Shown here: positions 15,696 to 23,628 of the stretch, piece by piece
Layout: each line of letters starts with the position of its first letter
How positions within the stretch are numbered: the first letter of the stretch is position 1
Source: Plastoroseomonas hellenica
GTDB lineage: Bacteria; Pseudomonadota; Alphaproteobacteria; Acetobacterales; Acetobacteraceae
Length of the DNA stretch: 64,000 bases
Direction of reading: 5' to 3'
NCBI RefSeq assembly: GCF_018129085.1
Contig: NZ_JAAGBB010000024.1
Location: 1 to 64,000, forward strand
Notes under the pieces: generated by a model
What the model saw: the letters and a program-made list of their open reading frames with translations, nothing else
Told to the model about the DNA's origin: nothing
The model's database searches: none
Made by a program: the position numbers and the translations under genes

Positions 15696-17567
15696 TCAAT
15701 CCCCGCCCGTGCGGCGGCGCCCCTGCGCCGCCATGCGCACGGCGGCATTGGCGGCGCCATACTGGCGATAACCGTCGCGCCGCTCGGCGATCTCGAAGAA
15801 GAAGCGATCATGGAAAGCATGCGTATAGGCGTGCCGGAAGCTGCCCCCCTCGGGATCGCGGTCGTAGAGCAGGTGCAGCCGCGCCAGGACCGTCAATTCG
15901 CCGTCGTCGAGATCGAAGCGGGCGGCGAGGTCCTCGTAGTAGTTCTCGGGTATGTCGAGCATCGGTGCCCCGCGCGCGGCGGCCCGTTCCATCTCCACCT
16001 CGGCATCGGCGGTGGTGAAGGCGATGTGATGCACGCCGGCGCCGGCCAGCGCCGAGACGAAGCGGCCGGTGCCGGTGTTGCCGCTCTGCGAGACATTCAG
16101 CGGCAGCCGGACGCTGCCCGCGCCGCCGACGAAAGCGCGCGACCGCACCAGGCCATAGGGATCCGCCAGTTCCCAAAGCGCGTCGGGCTCGAGGCCGAAG
16201 AGCGTGCGATAGAACAGTACGAAGCCGTCGATCATGCCGGGTGCCACCGCCTGCGCCACGTGATCGACGCCCAGCAGGCCGGCCGCATCGACGCCAGGCT
16301 CCACCCGGAAATCATCCTCCCAGATCGGCCGCGTTGCCGCAGTCGCGGCCTCCACCAGATAGACGAGGGTGCCGTCGGGCGCGCGCACGGCCGGAATCCG
16401 GCGCTCCCCTGCCCCGATGCGCTCGCGCCAGACCGGATAGGAGAGCGCCTGGGCGCGGGCGACCAGGCGGTCGGGATCATCGACGCGCAGCGCCATGGCA
16501 CAGACCGACGCGCCGCGCTGCTCGAAGCGCTCCGACGCTGCGCTGTCCGGCTCCGCGTTCAGGACCAGGTTGGCGCCGCCGTTGCGCCAGAGCTCGACAT
16601 CCTTGGTGCGGTGGGTGCCGGCGTGCCGGAAGCCGAGCCTGCCGAGCAGGTCACCAAGCTCGTCCCGCGCTGCGTGATCAACCGCGAACTCCATGAATTC
16701 GACGCCGGAGAGTTTCGGCAGCGCCGGCAGGGGCGCGGCACCGACCTGCTCCTCCAGCCAGATCAGGCTGCGCAGGCCATCGCGCGCGATGCGGCGCGAG
16801 GCCGCGGTGCGGAATTCGTCATTGAAGACCTCGAGCGAGAGCGGGCCGGCATAGCCCGCCGCGAGCAGGTCGCGCAGGAAGGAGGCGACCGGCAATTCGC
16901 CCTGGCCGGGGAAGAGGCGGTGATGCCGGCTCCAGGACAGCACGTCCATGGCGAGGTTCGGCGCATCCGCGAGTTGGAGGAAGAACAGCTTTTCCGCCGG
17001 GACGGCGCCGGCAAGCCCCGCCAGGTCGTCCTGCAGCGACAGGGTATGAAAGCTGTCGAGGCAGAGGCCAAGCGCCGGATGGTCGGCATGCCGCACGATG
17101 TCCCAGGCCTGGCGCCAGCGGTTGACGTGCCGTCCCCAGGCCAGCGCCTCGTAGCAGACGCGGAGCGAGCGTTGTGCCGCGCGCTCCGCCATCTCCCGCA
17201 GATCGTCGGCGGCACGCTCCGGCTCCGGCAGGGCGGCCGCATGGGTGTTGCTGCAGACCAGGATCAGCTCCGCGCCCAGCGCCTGCATGGTGTCGAACTT
17301 GCGCTCGGCGCGATCGAGATTGCGGCGGCGCTGCGGCTCGGGCATCGCCTCGAAGTCCCGGAAGGGCTGGAAGAGCGTGATGGCGAGATCGAGATCCGCG
17401 CAGATCTGCCTGATATCGGCGGGCGTGCCGTCGAAGGTCAGCAGGTCGTTCTCGAAGATCTCGACGCCTTCGAAGCCGGCCGCTGCCGCCGCTTCCAGCT
17501 TGTCCGGCAACAGGCCGGACAGGCAGACGGTGGCGATGGATTTCGGCAGGCGGCGCAGATCCGGCAT
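15696..17567 (-). CDS. quiC: Two-domain 3-dehydroshikimate dehydratase (QuiC type)
   Basis: A 623-residue protein made of an N-terminal sugar-phosphate-isomerase/epimerase TIM barrel (about 1-280; CLDSFHTLSL, FLQLADAP and LSLEVFNDEF give metal and substrate residues) joined to a C-terminal domain like 4-hydroxyphenylpyruvate dioxygenase (about 290-620; LLGVDHVAQAV, GVHHIAFTTAD). In bacteria this fusion is 3-dehydroshikimate dehydratase, which makes protocatechuate from 3-dehydroshikimate; the second domain is not known to be needed. Directly upstream are pcaG and pcaH, whose enzyme consumes protocatechuate, which strongly supports the call. The 146-nt gap from pcaG is filled by hairpin repeats. 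Confidence 0.87.
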   Translation of the reverse strand: MPDLRRLPKSIATVCLSGLLPDKLEAAAAAGFEGVEIFENDLLTFDGTPADIRQICADLDLAITLFQPFRDFEAMPEPQRRRNLDRAERKFDTMQALGAELILVCSNTHAAALPEPERAADDLREMAERAAQRSLRVCYEALAWGRHVNRWRQAWDIVRHADHPALGLCLDSFHTLSLQDDLAGLAGAVPAEKLFFLQLADAPNLAMDVLSWSRHHRLFPGQGELPVASFLRDLLAAGYAGPLSLEVFNDEFRTAASRRIARDGLRSLIWLEEQVGAAPLPALPKLSGVEFMEFAVDHAARDELGDLLGRLGFRHAGTHRTKDVELWRNGGANLVLNAEPDSAASERFEQRGASVCAMALRVDDPDRLVARAQALSYPVWRERIGAGERRIPAVRAPDGTLVYLVEAATAATRPIWEDDFRVEPGVDAAGLLGVDHVAQAVAPGMIDGFVLFYRTLFGLEPDALWELADPYGLVRSRAFVGGAGSVRLPLNVSQSGNTGTGRFVSALAGAGVHHIAFTTADAEVEMERAAARGAPMLDIPENYYEDLAARFDLDDGELTVLARLHLLYDRDPEGGSFRHAYTHAFHDRFFFEIAERRDGYRQYGAANAAVRMAAQGRRRTGGD

Positions 17568-17578
17568 GGCAGCGGCCC

Positions 17579-17637
17579 CTTGTCAGTGGAGCGGCCGATT
17601 CAGACCTCCAGGCCTCCGGCCCTCCGGTCATCGGACG
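17579..17637 (-). repeat. Intergenic hairpin repeat, copy A
   Basis: First of two tandem units between pcaG and quiC. It shares CTTGTCAGTGGAGCG.CCGATTCAGACCTCC with copy B, 59 nt further on. Read on the plus strand it folds as CCGAT, a TCA bulge, GACC, a TCC/TCC internal loop, GGCC-tcc-GGCC, then GGTC and ATCGG. It lies in the untranslated spacer inside the operon. Confidence 0.75.
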
Positions 17638-17713
17638 CTTGTCAGTGGAGCGACCGATTCAGACCTCCGGGCCGTCCGACGTATACGTCGGACCCCATCC
17701 GGTCATCGGACGC
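17638..17713 (-). repeat. Intergenic hairpin repeat, copy B
   Basis: Same outer stem and TCA bulge as copy A, but the tip holds a perfect 20-bp palindrome, GTCCGACGTATACGTCGGAC (17674-17693). The repeat ends exactly at the pcaG stop codon, so on the transcript it begins immediately after pcaG. Confidence 0.75.
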
Positions 17714-18334
17714 TCAGATGTCGAAGAAGACGGTTTCGCCCTCGCCCTGCAGGCGGATGTCGAGGACGTAGCAAGGCCTGTCGTCGCGCACCTCGCGCCG
17801 TGCCAGCAGCGTCCGGCGCCGCTCCGGCTGCTCGACGATACCAAGCACCGGATCCTCCGCGTTCGCCGCTTCCTCATCAGCGAAGTAGAGCCGGGTCGAG
17901 AGGCCGGTGTTGATGCCGCGCGCGACGATCCAGAGATTGATGTGCGGCGCCATCCGGCCATGCCCGCGCCGGCCGGGGACGCGGCCTGGCTTGATCGTCT
18001 CGAAGCTCCAGAGCCCGGTCTCGAAATCCGTGCCCGTCCGTGCCCAGCCGCGGCCGGATGGATCATTCATCCCCTGTGCCGGATAGCGGCCGGAGGCGTC
18101 GGCCTGCCAGATCTCGACCAGCGCGTCGCGCACCAGTGCGCCGGCACCATCAAGGATGCGCCCCTCGATGCGGATCCGCTCACCCTCGGCTGTCGGATCG
18201 AAGGCGGCCTCGCCGAGGTTGTTCTCGAAGATGTCGAAGCCGGCCTGACGCGGGATCAGGCCGATATGCACATAGGGCCCGGCCGTCTGGGACGGTGTCT
18301 CGGGCAGGTAGCCGAGCGCGTCGGGAGTGATCAT
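17714..18334 (-). CDS. pcaG: Protocatechuate 3,4-dioxygenase alpha subunit
   Basis: The 206-residue alpha chain of the intradiol dioxygenase that opens protocatechuate to 3-carboxy-cis,cis-muconate. It has TPSQTAGPYVHIGL at the start, VEIWQADASGRYP in the dioxygenase core and APHINLWIVARGI where the beta chain carries its iron ligands; as in other alpha chains the iron-binding Tyr and His set is incomplete. ATG 18334 gives the normal length. It follows pcaH by 4 nt, as expected for a 1:1 complex. Confidence 0.93.
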   Translation of the reverse strand: MITPDALGYLPETPSQTAGPYVHIGLIPRQAGFDIFENNLGEAAFDPTAEGERIRIEGRILDGAGALVRDALVEIWQADASGRYPAQGMNDPSGRGWARTGTDFETGLWSFETIKPGRVPGRRGHGRMAPHINLWIVARGINTGLSTRLYFADEEAANAEDPVLGIVEQPERRRTLLARREVRDDRPCYVLDIRLQGEGETVFFDI

Positions 18335-18338
18335 GCCG

Positions 18339-19064
18339 TCAGTTCCCTTGCAGCCGGTTCTCGAACAAGGTCGATCGGCTGCCGCGCAGCACGATGTCCC
18401 AGCGATAGGCCAGGGTGTCGAGCGGCACGGAAGCATCAAGGTCGAGCCGCGCCACCAGCCGATCGCGCGCGGCGCCGTCCGGCACGGTCGCGAGGATGCT
18501 GTCGTGGCGGATCAGCGGATCGCCCTCGAAATACATCTGGGTGATGAGCCGCTGCGCGAAGCCGGAGCCGAAGACGGAGAAGTGGATATGTGCCGGCCGC
18601 CAGTCATTGACGCGGTTGCGGTAGGGATAGGGGCCGGGCTTGACGGTGCGGAAATGATAGCGGCCGTCGGCATCGGTGATGGTGCGGCCGCAGCCGCCGA
18701 AATTCGGATCGATCGGCGCGACGTAGCTGTCATTGCGGTGCCGGTAGCGCCCACCGGCATTGGCCTGCCAGAACTCCACCAGCACGCCCCCGACCGGGCG
18801 CGCCGATCCGTCCAGCACGCGGCCATGGACGATGACGCGCTCGCCGATCGGCTCGCCGGTCTTGGCGTGATTGAGGATGAGGTCATTGTCGAGCGGGCCG
18901 AGCGCGCTGTTCCCGAAGGCCGGCCCCGTCACCTCCGACTGGCTGTTCTGCAGCGAGATCAGCGGCCGATGCGGCCCGCGCAACACGCTGGTCTTGTAGA
19001 TCGGCGTCACCGCGGGCGGATGCTGCGCGCGGTCGCGCGCGACGAATTCATGGGCGGGGTTCAT
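18339..19064 (-). CDS. pcaH: Protocatechuate 3,4-dioxygenase beta subunit
   Basis: The 241-residue catalytic chain. The iron(III) ligands are all present: Tyr107 (GGRYRH), Tyr146 (PGPYPYRN), His159 and His161 (RPAHIHF), with the same spacings as in the Pseudomonas enzyme. It forms the active enzyme with PcaG and degrades protocatechuate supplied by QuiC. Its ATG overlaps the stop of the upstream BKACE gene (ATGA), so translation is coupled. The ring-opened product needs pcaBCD functions, which are not in this window. Confidence 0.94.
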   Translation of the reverse strand: MNPAHEFVARDRAQHPPAVTPIYKTSVLRGPHRPLISLQNSQSEVTGPAFGNSALGPLDNDLILNHAKTGEPIGERVIVHGRVLDGSARPVGGVLVEFWQANAGGRYRHRNDSYVAPIDPNFGGCGRTITDADGRYHFRTVKPGPYPYRNRVNDWRPAHIHFSVFGSGFAQRLITQMYFEGDPLIRHDSILATVPDGAARDRLVARLDLDASVPLDTLAYRWDIVLRGSRSTLFENRLQGN

Positions 19065-19915
19065 GCCCCGTTACTCCCTTGCGCAACGGCGGGCAGACCG
19101 AGGATGCGCCGCGCCTCGGCGGCGGTGGCGACGGGGCGGCCGACGCGGTCCGCCATGGCCGCGACTTCAGCGACCAGGGCGGCGTTGGAGGGCGCCAGCG
19201 TCTCGCGGTCCAGGCGGATATTGTCCTCGAGCCCGGTGCGGCAGTGGCCGCCCATCGCCAGCGCCCAGGACGCCACCTCGAACTGGTGCCGGCCGATGCC
19301 CGCCGCGGTCCAGGTGGCGCCGGGCAGCAACTCCCGCAGCTTCGCCACCTCGAATTCCAGGATGTCGCGCCGCGCCGGCAGCGCGTGCTTCACGCCGAAC
19401 ACGAACTGCACATGCGGCGGCGGCCGAATCAGTCCTTCCGCCACCAGATCCGCGGTGTTGTAGAGCATCGCCAGGTCGAAGACCTCGATCTCCGGCTTGA
19501 TGCCGAAGTCGCGCATGTGGACAGCCAGCGTGCGCACGAAGTCCGGCGGGTTCTCGTAGACGATGGTCGGGAAATTGACGCTGCCGGTGGCGAGCGAGGC
19601 CATGTCCGGCCTGAGATACAGCATGCTGCCGCGCTGCTCGAGCGCGCGGCCGCGGCCGCCGGTCGAGAACTGGATGATGATGTCCGGGCAGTGCCTGCGG
19701 ATGCCCTCCTGGAAGGCAGCGAATTTGTCGGGATCGCTGGAGGGTGTCTCGTCCGCGTTGCGGACATGCACATGCACCAGGGCGGCGCCGGCTTCGTAGG
19801 CGGCATGGGTGCTCTCGATCTGCTCGGCGACCGTCACCGGCAGGGCTGGGTTGTCGCGCTTGCGCGGCACCGAGCCGGTGATCGCGACGGAGATGATGCA
19901 GGGCGCGCCGGCCAT
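19061..19915 (-). CDS. BKACE family beta-keto acid cleavage enzyme
   Basis: A 284-residue member of the 3-keto-5-aminohexanoate cleavage family: zinc enzymes that swap the acyl part of a beta-keto acid with acetyl-CoA, giving acetoacetate and a new CoA ester. ALVHVHVRN carries the zinc histidines (about 47 and 49), and HCRTGLEDNI near residue 224 is the conserved CoA-side motif. TIM-barrel length is normal. Because it is coupled to pcaHG, the likely substrate is beta-ketoadipate or a near relative from protocatechuate, which would yield succinyl-CoA and acetoacetate; that is inference. The family covers many substrates. Confidence 0.85.
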   Translation of the reverse strand: MAGAPCIISVAITGSVPRKRDNPALPVTVAEQIESTHAAYEAGAALVHVHVRNADETPSSDPDKFAAFQEGIRRHCPDIIIQFSTGGRGRALEQRGSMLYLRPDMASLATGSVNFPTIVYENPPDFVRTLAVHMRDFGIKPEIEVFDLAMLYNTADLVAEGLIRPPPHVQFVFGVKHALPARRDILEFEVAKLRELLPGATWTAAGIGRHQFEVASWALAMGGHCRTGLEDNIRLDRETLAPSNAALVAEVAAMADRVGRPVATAAEARRILGLPAVAQGSNGA

Positions 19916-19939
19916 CGGCTTATCCCTTCCTGATCGGCG

Positions 19940-20935
19940 TCATTCGAGCGTGATGCCGCGGGTGCGGATCACGTCGGCCCACCGGGCGCTCTCGGCCTGG
20001 AGATAGGCGGGGAACGCCTCCGGCGTGCCGACGGTCGGGAAGATCGAGTTCTGGCGCAGACGCTGCAGCACCTCCGCATTCTGCATCGCGGCCGTCATTG
20101 CAGTGGCAAGGCGCTGCACGATCGGCGCCGGCGTGCCGGCAGGCGCCAGCAGCGCGAAATCCGAGGTCGCCTCGAAGCCCGGGAAGCCGGCGCTCGCGAT
20201 CGTCGGCACGTCCGGCGCCAGCTCGTTCGGCTGCGGGGTGCTGACGCCGATGGCGCGGATGCTTCCGGCCTGCATCAGGGGCAGCGCGGTGACCGCATCC
20301 ACGAAAGCGACCTGCGCTTCATTCGCGATCAGCGCCTGCACAGCCGGGGCGCCGCCGCGATAGGTGATGTTCTGGATGTCGATCCCCGCCTCGCGCAGGA
20401 AGAGCTCGGTCGCGAGATGCGCTGAGGATCCGGCGCCGGAGGAGCTGTAGGACATCCGCCCCGGCGCTTCCTTCGCGCGGGCGATCAGGCCCTGGATATC
20501 GGTGATGCCGAGCGTCGGGTTGACGCAGAGGAAGATCGGCGAGATCGCCACGCGCCCGATGCCGACGAAGGCGCGTTCATCGTCATAGCCGCGCTGCGGA
20601 AAGAGATGGCGCGACATGGCGTAGGTGGAATTGACGCCGAGCAGCAGCGTATAGCCGTCCGCCCGCGCGCGGGCGACCGAGGCATGGCCGATGGTGCCGG
20701 AGGCGCCGGGACGGTTGTCGACCACGACATTGCCGCCGAGTTCCTGGCTGAGCTGCTGGGCCAGTACCCGGGCGACGAAATCCGTCGACCCGCCCGGGGC
20801 CCAGGCAACGACCAGGGTCACCGGACGGTTGCCTGGATAGGCGTTGCTGCCCTGCGCAAGCGCAGCCTGGCCCGCGGCGGCGCCGGCCAGGATGAGGGTC
20901 GTGGTGCCGAGCAGGCGGCGGCGGTGCAGAAGCAT
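19940..20935 (-). CDS. Bug/TctC-type receptor of the quinate block
   Basis: A 331-residue periplasmic binding protein, first gene of the operon running through BKACE, pcaH, pcaG and quiC. Signal MLLHRRRLLGTTTLILAGAA with an ALAQ cleavage region; Bug landmarks LVVAWAPGGSTDFVARVLA, VVVDNRPGASGTIG and ARADGYTLL. Gene position suggests it binds quinate, shikimate, protocatechuate or a similar carboxylate, but no TctAB transporter genes are present. The promoter faces the shikimate dehydrogenase gene across 252 nt that hold a TetR-like operator. Confidence 0.87.
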   Translation of the reverse strand: MLLHRRRLLGTTTLILAGAAAGQAALAQGSNAYPGNRPVTLVVAWAPGGSTDFVARVLAQQLSQELGGNVVVDNRPGASGTIGHASVARARADGYTLLLGVNSTYAMSRHLFPQRGYDDERAFVGIGRVAISPIFLCVNPTLGITDIQGLIARAKEAPGRMSYSSSGAGSSAHLATELFLREAGIDIQNITYRGGAPAVQALIANEAQVAFVDAVTALPLMQAGSIRAIGVSTPQPNELAPDVPTIASAGFPGFEATSDFALLAPAGTPAPIVQRLATAMTAAMQNAEVLQRLRQNSIFPTVGTPEAFPAYLQAESARWADVIRTRGITLE

Positions 20936-21025
20936 GGACGCTCTCCTCTGGCGAGGCGGTACGGCCGCCCCGTTTTGTGTGTGACGGAAGCCCCGGCTTC
21001 GAGTGGGGCATCATCAGTGTTGCTT

Positions 21026-21045
21026 TGTACGTACTAGATGGTACA
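21026..21045. promoter_or_regulatory. Candidate operator for the quinate-block TetR
   Basis: TGTAC (21026-21030) and GTACA (21041-21045) are inverted arms; the left arm runs into GTACGTAC, an 8-bp palindrome, and a third GTAC follows. The site is AT-richer than its surroundings and sits in the divergent gap between the Bug-pca-quiC operon and the dehydrogenase gene, near the TetR gene that could bind it. Confidence 0.45.
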
Positions 21046-21187
21046 TTCTGACGCAAGAGAAAAATTGCTGCGCCGGCCGGCGCCCAATGGCCGGATCTAA
21101 CGCGCTGTTTTGCCAAAGATCTTCACCCGTTCGCGTGATGCCGCCGGACGGAACCCGCTTCAGCCCGAAGCCAGCAGGAAGGCCGCA

Positions 21188-22090
21188 ATGGACACCGCAT
21201 CCCCGACAGCACAGGACGCTCCGCCGGCGGTCCTGGCCGGCCTGATCGGCGCGGGGATCGGCGCTTCCCTGACGCCCGCCATGCATGAGCGGGAGGGCGC
21301 GGCGCAGGGCCTGCGCCTGATCTATCGGCGCATCGACCTGGCCACCCTCGGGCTTGGCCCCGCGGCGCTGGAGGAACTTCTGGTCGCGGCGCAGCGCTTC
21401 GGCTTCGCCGGGCTCAACATCACGCATCCCTGCAAGCAGGCGGTGATCCCGCTGCTCGACGCATTGTCCCCGGATGCGCGCGCGATCGGGGCGGTCAACA
21501 CCGTCGTGCTGCGGGATGGCAAGCGCATCGGCCACAACACCGATGTCTCCGGCTTCGCCGAAGGCTTTCGGCGCGGCCTGCCAGAGGTCGCGCGCCGCCA
21601 GGTGGTGCAGCTCGGCGCCGGCGGCGCAGGGGCCGCGGTCGCGCATGCTCTGCTCGGTCTCGGCGTCGAGCGGTTGGTGCTGTTCGATGTCGAGCCCATC
21701 AGGGCTGCGGCGCTGGCGAGCGATCTCGCCGCCCGCTTCGGGGCCGGGCGCGCCGTCACCGCCGCCGATCTCGTCATCGCGATGGCGGAGGCCGATGGCC
21801 TGGTGAACTGCACGCCGATCGGCATGGCGAAATATCCGGGCCTCCCCCTGCCCGCCACGCTGCTGCGCCCGGCCCTCTGGGTGGCGGAAATCGTCTATTT
21901 CCCGCTGGAGACCGAGCTGCTGCGCCATGCGCGCGAACGCGGCTGCCGCACCCTCGATGGCGGCGGCATGGCGGTGTTCCAGGCGGTGGGCGCGTTCCGG
22001 CTTTTCACCGGCATCGAGCCCGATGCCGTCCGCATGCAGGACCACTTCAAGGCGCTGACCGCAGCGCCGCGCTGCCACCCGACGGATTGA
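21188..22090 (+). CDS. qsuD: QsuD-like quinate/shikimate dehydrogenase
   Basis: A 300-residue NAD(P)-dependent dehydrogenase of the shikimate dehydrogenase family. Catalytic Lys83 lies in LNITHPCKQAVIPLLD and Asp119 in GHNTDVSGF; the cofactor loop is QLGAGGAGAAVA. The SLTPAMHE start, YRRID, the NTDVSGF form of the Asp motif and ETELL-x3-R-x3-GC-x-TLDG resemble the catabolic NAD-dependent quinate/shikimate dehydrogenase of Corynebacterium (QsuD) more than biosynthetic AroE. It would make 3-dehydroquinate or 3-dehydroshikimate, feeding QuiC in the divergent operon. ATG 21188 follows AGGAAGGCCGCA and starts the conserved domain properly. Confidence 0.85.
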   Translation: MDTASPTAQDAPPAVLAGLIGAGIGASLTPAMHEREGAAQGLRLIYRRIDLATLGLGPAALEELLVAAQRFGFAGLNITHPCKQAVIPLLDALSPDARAIGAVNTVVLRDGKRIGHNTDVSGFAEGFRRGLPEVARRQVVQLGAGGAGAAVAHALLGLGVERLVLFDVEPIRAAALASDLAARFGAGRAVTAADLVIAMAEADGLVNCTPIGMAKYPGLPLPATLLRPALWVAEIVYFPLETELLRHARERGCRTLDGGGMAVFQAVGAFRLFTGIEPDAVRMQDHFKALTAAPRCHPTD

Positions 22091-22115
22091 GCCCGTGGCT
22101 GGAGATGCAGGGACG

Positions 22116-22853
22116 CTACGCCCCGGGCCGGAGATAGCGCATCACTGCATCGACAATCATGCGGCGATGCGTGGCATGCACTTCCGACGCGGCGTTGTCC
22201 TGGCCGTAGATTGCCCGCAGCGTGTAGCGGTTCGACACGCGGTAGAAGCAGAACGAGCTGATCAGCATGTGCAGGTCGAGCGGATCGACGCCCGGCCGGA
22301 AGCGCCCTTCCTGTTCACCGCGCTGGAGCAGGCGCGTCATCAAGCCGATCACCGCGGCATTGCGGGCTCGGATGGTCGGTGACGCCGCGACCTGCCGGCC
22401 TTCGTGGATGTTCTCCACGCTGACCAGGCGGACGAATTCCGGATGCGCCGCGTGATGGTCGAAGGTCAGCTCGACCAGCCGGACCATCGCTTCCTCCGGC
22501 GGCAGCACCTCGGGGCCGAGCGCCTGCTCGGCATCGCGCATGCCGCCGTAAAGCTCCTCCAGCACTGCCGCGTAGAGTTCCTGCTTGCCGCCGAAATAGT
22601 AATAGATCATCCGCTTGGTGGTGCGCGTGCGGGCCGCGATGTCGTCCACGCGGCCGCCGGAGAAGCCCTTCTCGCTGAATTCGGCGATGGCGGCATCGAG
22701 GATCGCGCGGCGCGTTTCCTCGGGCGCCCGCTTGCGGACCACGGTGTCAGCGGCGGAGGCATCGGGGGAAGTCTTTGGGTACACGGCAGATCCCGAACTC
22801 TCTGGTTCGTTCAAAGCTAGCACGCGGGCTTCGGCGCGCTCGGGCAGAATCAT
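22116..22853 (-). CDS. TetR family regulator at the end of the suf operon
   Basis: A 245-residue TetR regulator: residues about 42-90 form the DNA-binding part (ILDAAIAEFSEKGFSGGRV, IAARTRTTKRMIYYYFGGK), followed by a C-terminal domain with FVRLVSVENIHEGR. The first 40 residues are poorly conserved; GTG at codon 24 is another possible start. It converges with the quinate/shikimate dehydrogenase gene and starts only 20 nt after sufA, so it may be read from the suf promoter. Its likely targets are the quinate genes, by location. Confidence 0.85.
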   Translation of the reverse strand: MILPERAEARVLALNEPESSGSAVYPKTSPDASAADTVVRKRAPEETRRAILDAAIAEFSEKGFSGGRVDDIAARTRTTKRMIYYYFGGKQELYAAVLEELYGGMRDAEQALGPEVLPPEEAMVRLVELTFDHHAAHPEFVRLVSVENIHEGRQVAASPTIRARNAAVIGLMTRLLQRGEQEGRFRPGVDPLDLHMLISSFCFYRVSNRYTLRAIYGQDNAASEVHATHRRMIVDAVMRYLRPGA

Positions 22854-22873
22854 TCCCGTAGGCGCCGAAGACG

Positions 22874-23242
22874 TCAGATGTGGAAGCTCTCGCCGCAGCC
22901 GCAGCGGCCCTTCTCGTTCGGGTTGGTGAAGGTGAAACCGGCACTCATCGCCTTCACCTCGTAATCCATCACCGTGCCGATCAGGAACAGCGTTGCCTTG
23001 CGGTCCACCAGGACGGTGATGCCCTTGTCGGTGACCACCTCATCCCCCGGCCCTGCCGCGTCGACCCAGGAGAGATCGTAGGACAGGCCTGAGCAGCCCT
23101 TGGTGGAGACCGCGATGCGCAACAGCCGGCCCTGCTCGCCCTTCGCATAGAGCGCGGCGAGGCGTTCGGCGGCACCGTCCGACAGGCTCATCAACGGCGG
23201 CAGCGCGCGCTTCGGCTTCGGCGTGTCGATGGTCGTGCTCAT
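22874..23242 (-). CDS. sufA: A-type Fe-S cluster assembly protein SufA
   Basis: A 122-residue A-type scaffold/carrier that takes Fe-S clusters from SufBCD to target apoproteins. The three cluster cysteines are Cys50 (TKGCSGLSY), Cys114 and Cys116 (GRCGCGESF), the standard pattern. It comes 11 nt after sufT in the suf operon. IscA and ErpA share this fold; the operon context supports the SufA name. Confidence 0.93.
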   Translation of the reverse strand: MSTTIDTPKPKRALPPLMSLSDGAAERLAALYAKGEQGRLLRIAVSTKGCSGLSYDLSWVDAAGPGDEVVTDKGITVLVDRKATLFLIGTVMDYEVKAMSAGFTFTNPNEKGRCGCGESFHI

Positions 23243-23253
23243 CGGGCAGGTCC

Positions 23254-23628
23254 TCAGTACATGTTCAGCGCGAGGCGGGCATCTTCGCTCATGCGGCTCT
23301 GATCCCAGGGCGGATCCCAGACCACTTCCACCTTCGCGTCGCCGACGCCCGGCACCAGGCGCACCGCCTCCTCCACCTGTCCCGGCAATTCCTGCGCCGA
23401 GGGGCAGGACGGTGTGGTCAGCGTCATCTCGATCTTCACCTGGCCGTCATCGGCGATCTCGATCGCGTAGATCAGGCCGAGCTCATAGATGTCGACTGGG
23501 ATTTCCGGGTCGAAGACCGTCTTCAGCATGGTGATCACGGCATCCTCGCTGACGCGGACGGGCGGCGGCACCTCGCCATCCGGGGTCCAGCTACCATGCG
23601 CGGGCGCGGTCTTGGCGTCGTCACTCAC
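23254..23628 (-). CDS. sufT: SUF system protein SufT (MIP18/DUF59 family)
   Basis: A 124-residue MIP18-family protein that helps mature Fe-S proteins. The domain begins at VITMLKTVFDPEIPVDIYELGLIY and contains the TTPSCPSAQELP motif with its single conserved cysteine, then VWDPPWDQSRMSEDAR. The proposed GTG start overlaps the sufU stop by 8 nt, a coupled arrangement; a longer opening in the same frame reads into sufU and is unlikely. Position within sufBCDSUTA agrees. Confidence 0.9.
   Translation of the reverse strand: MSDDAKTAPAHGSWTPDGEVPPPVRVSEDAVITMLKTVFDPEIPVDIYELGLIYAIEIADDGQVKIEMTLTTPSCPSAQELPGQVEEAVRLVPGVGDAKVEVVWDPPWDQSRMSEDARLALNMY

Noticed and set aside
17579-17713. Ordinary rho-independent terminator between pcaG and quiC
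   Set aside because: There is no T-run, two units occur in tandem, and the same fold occurs between sufB and sufC, where termination would destroy the operon.
15537-17771. A 744-codon open frame on the plus strand across quiC
   Set aside because: It is the GC-rich antisense shadow of quiC. The composition is low-complexity Arg/Ala/Gln-rich and has no recognisable domain, while the opposite strand has a full family match.
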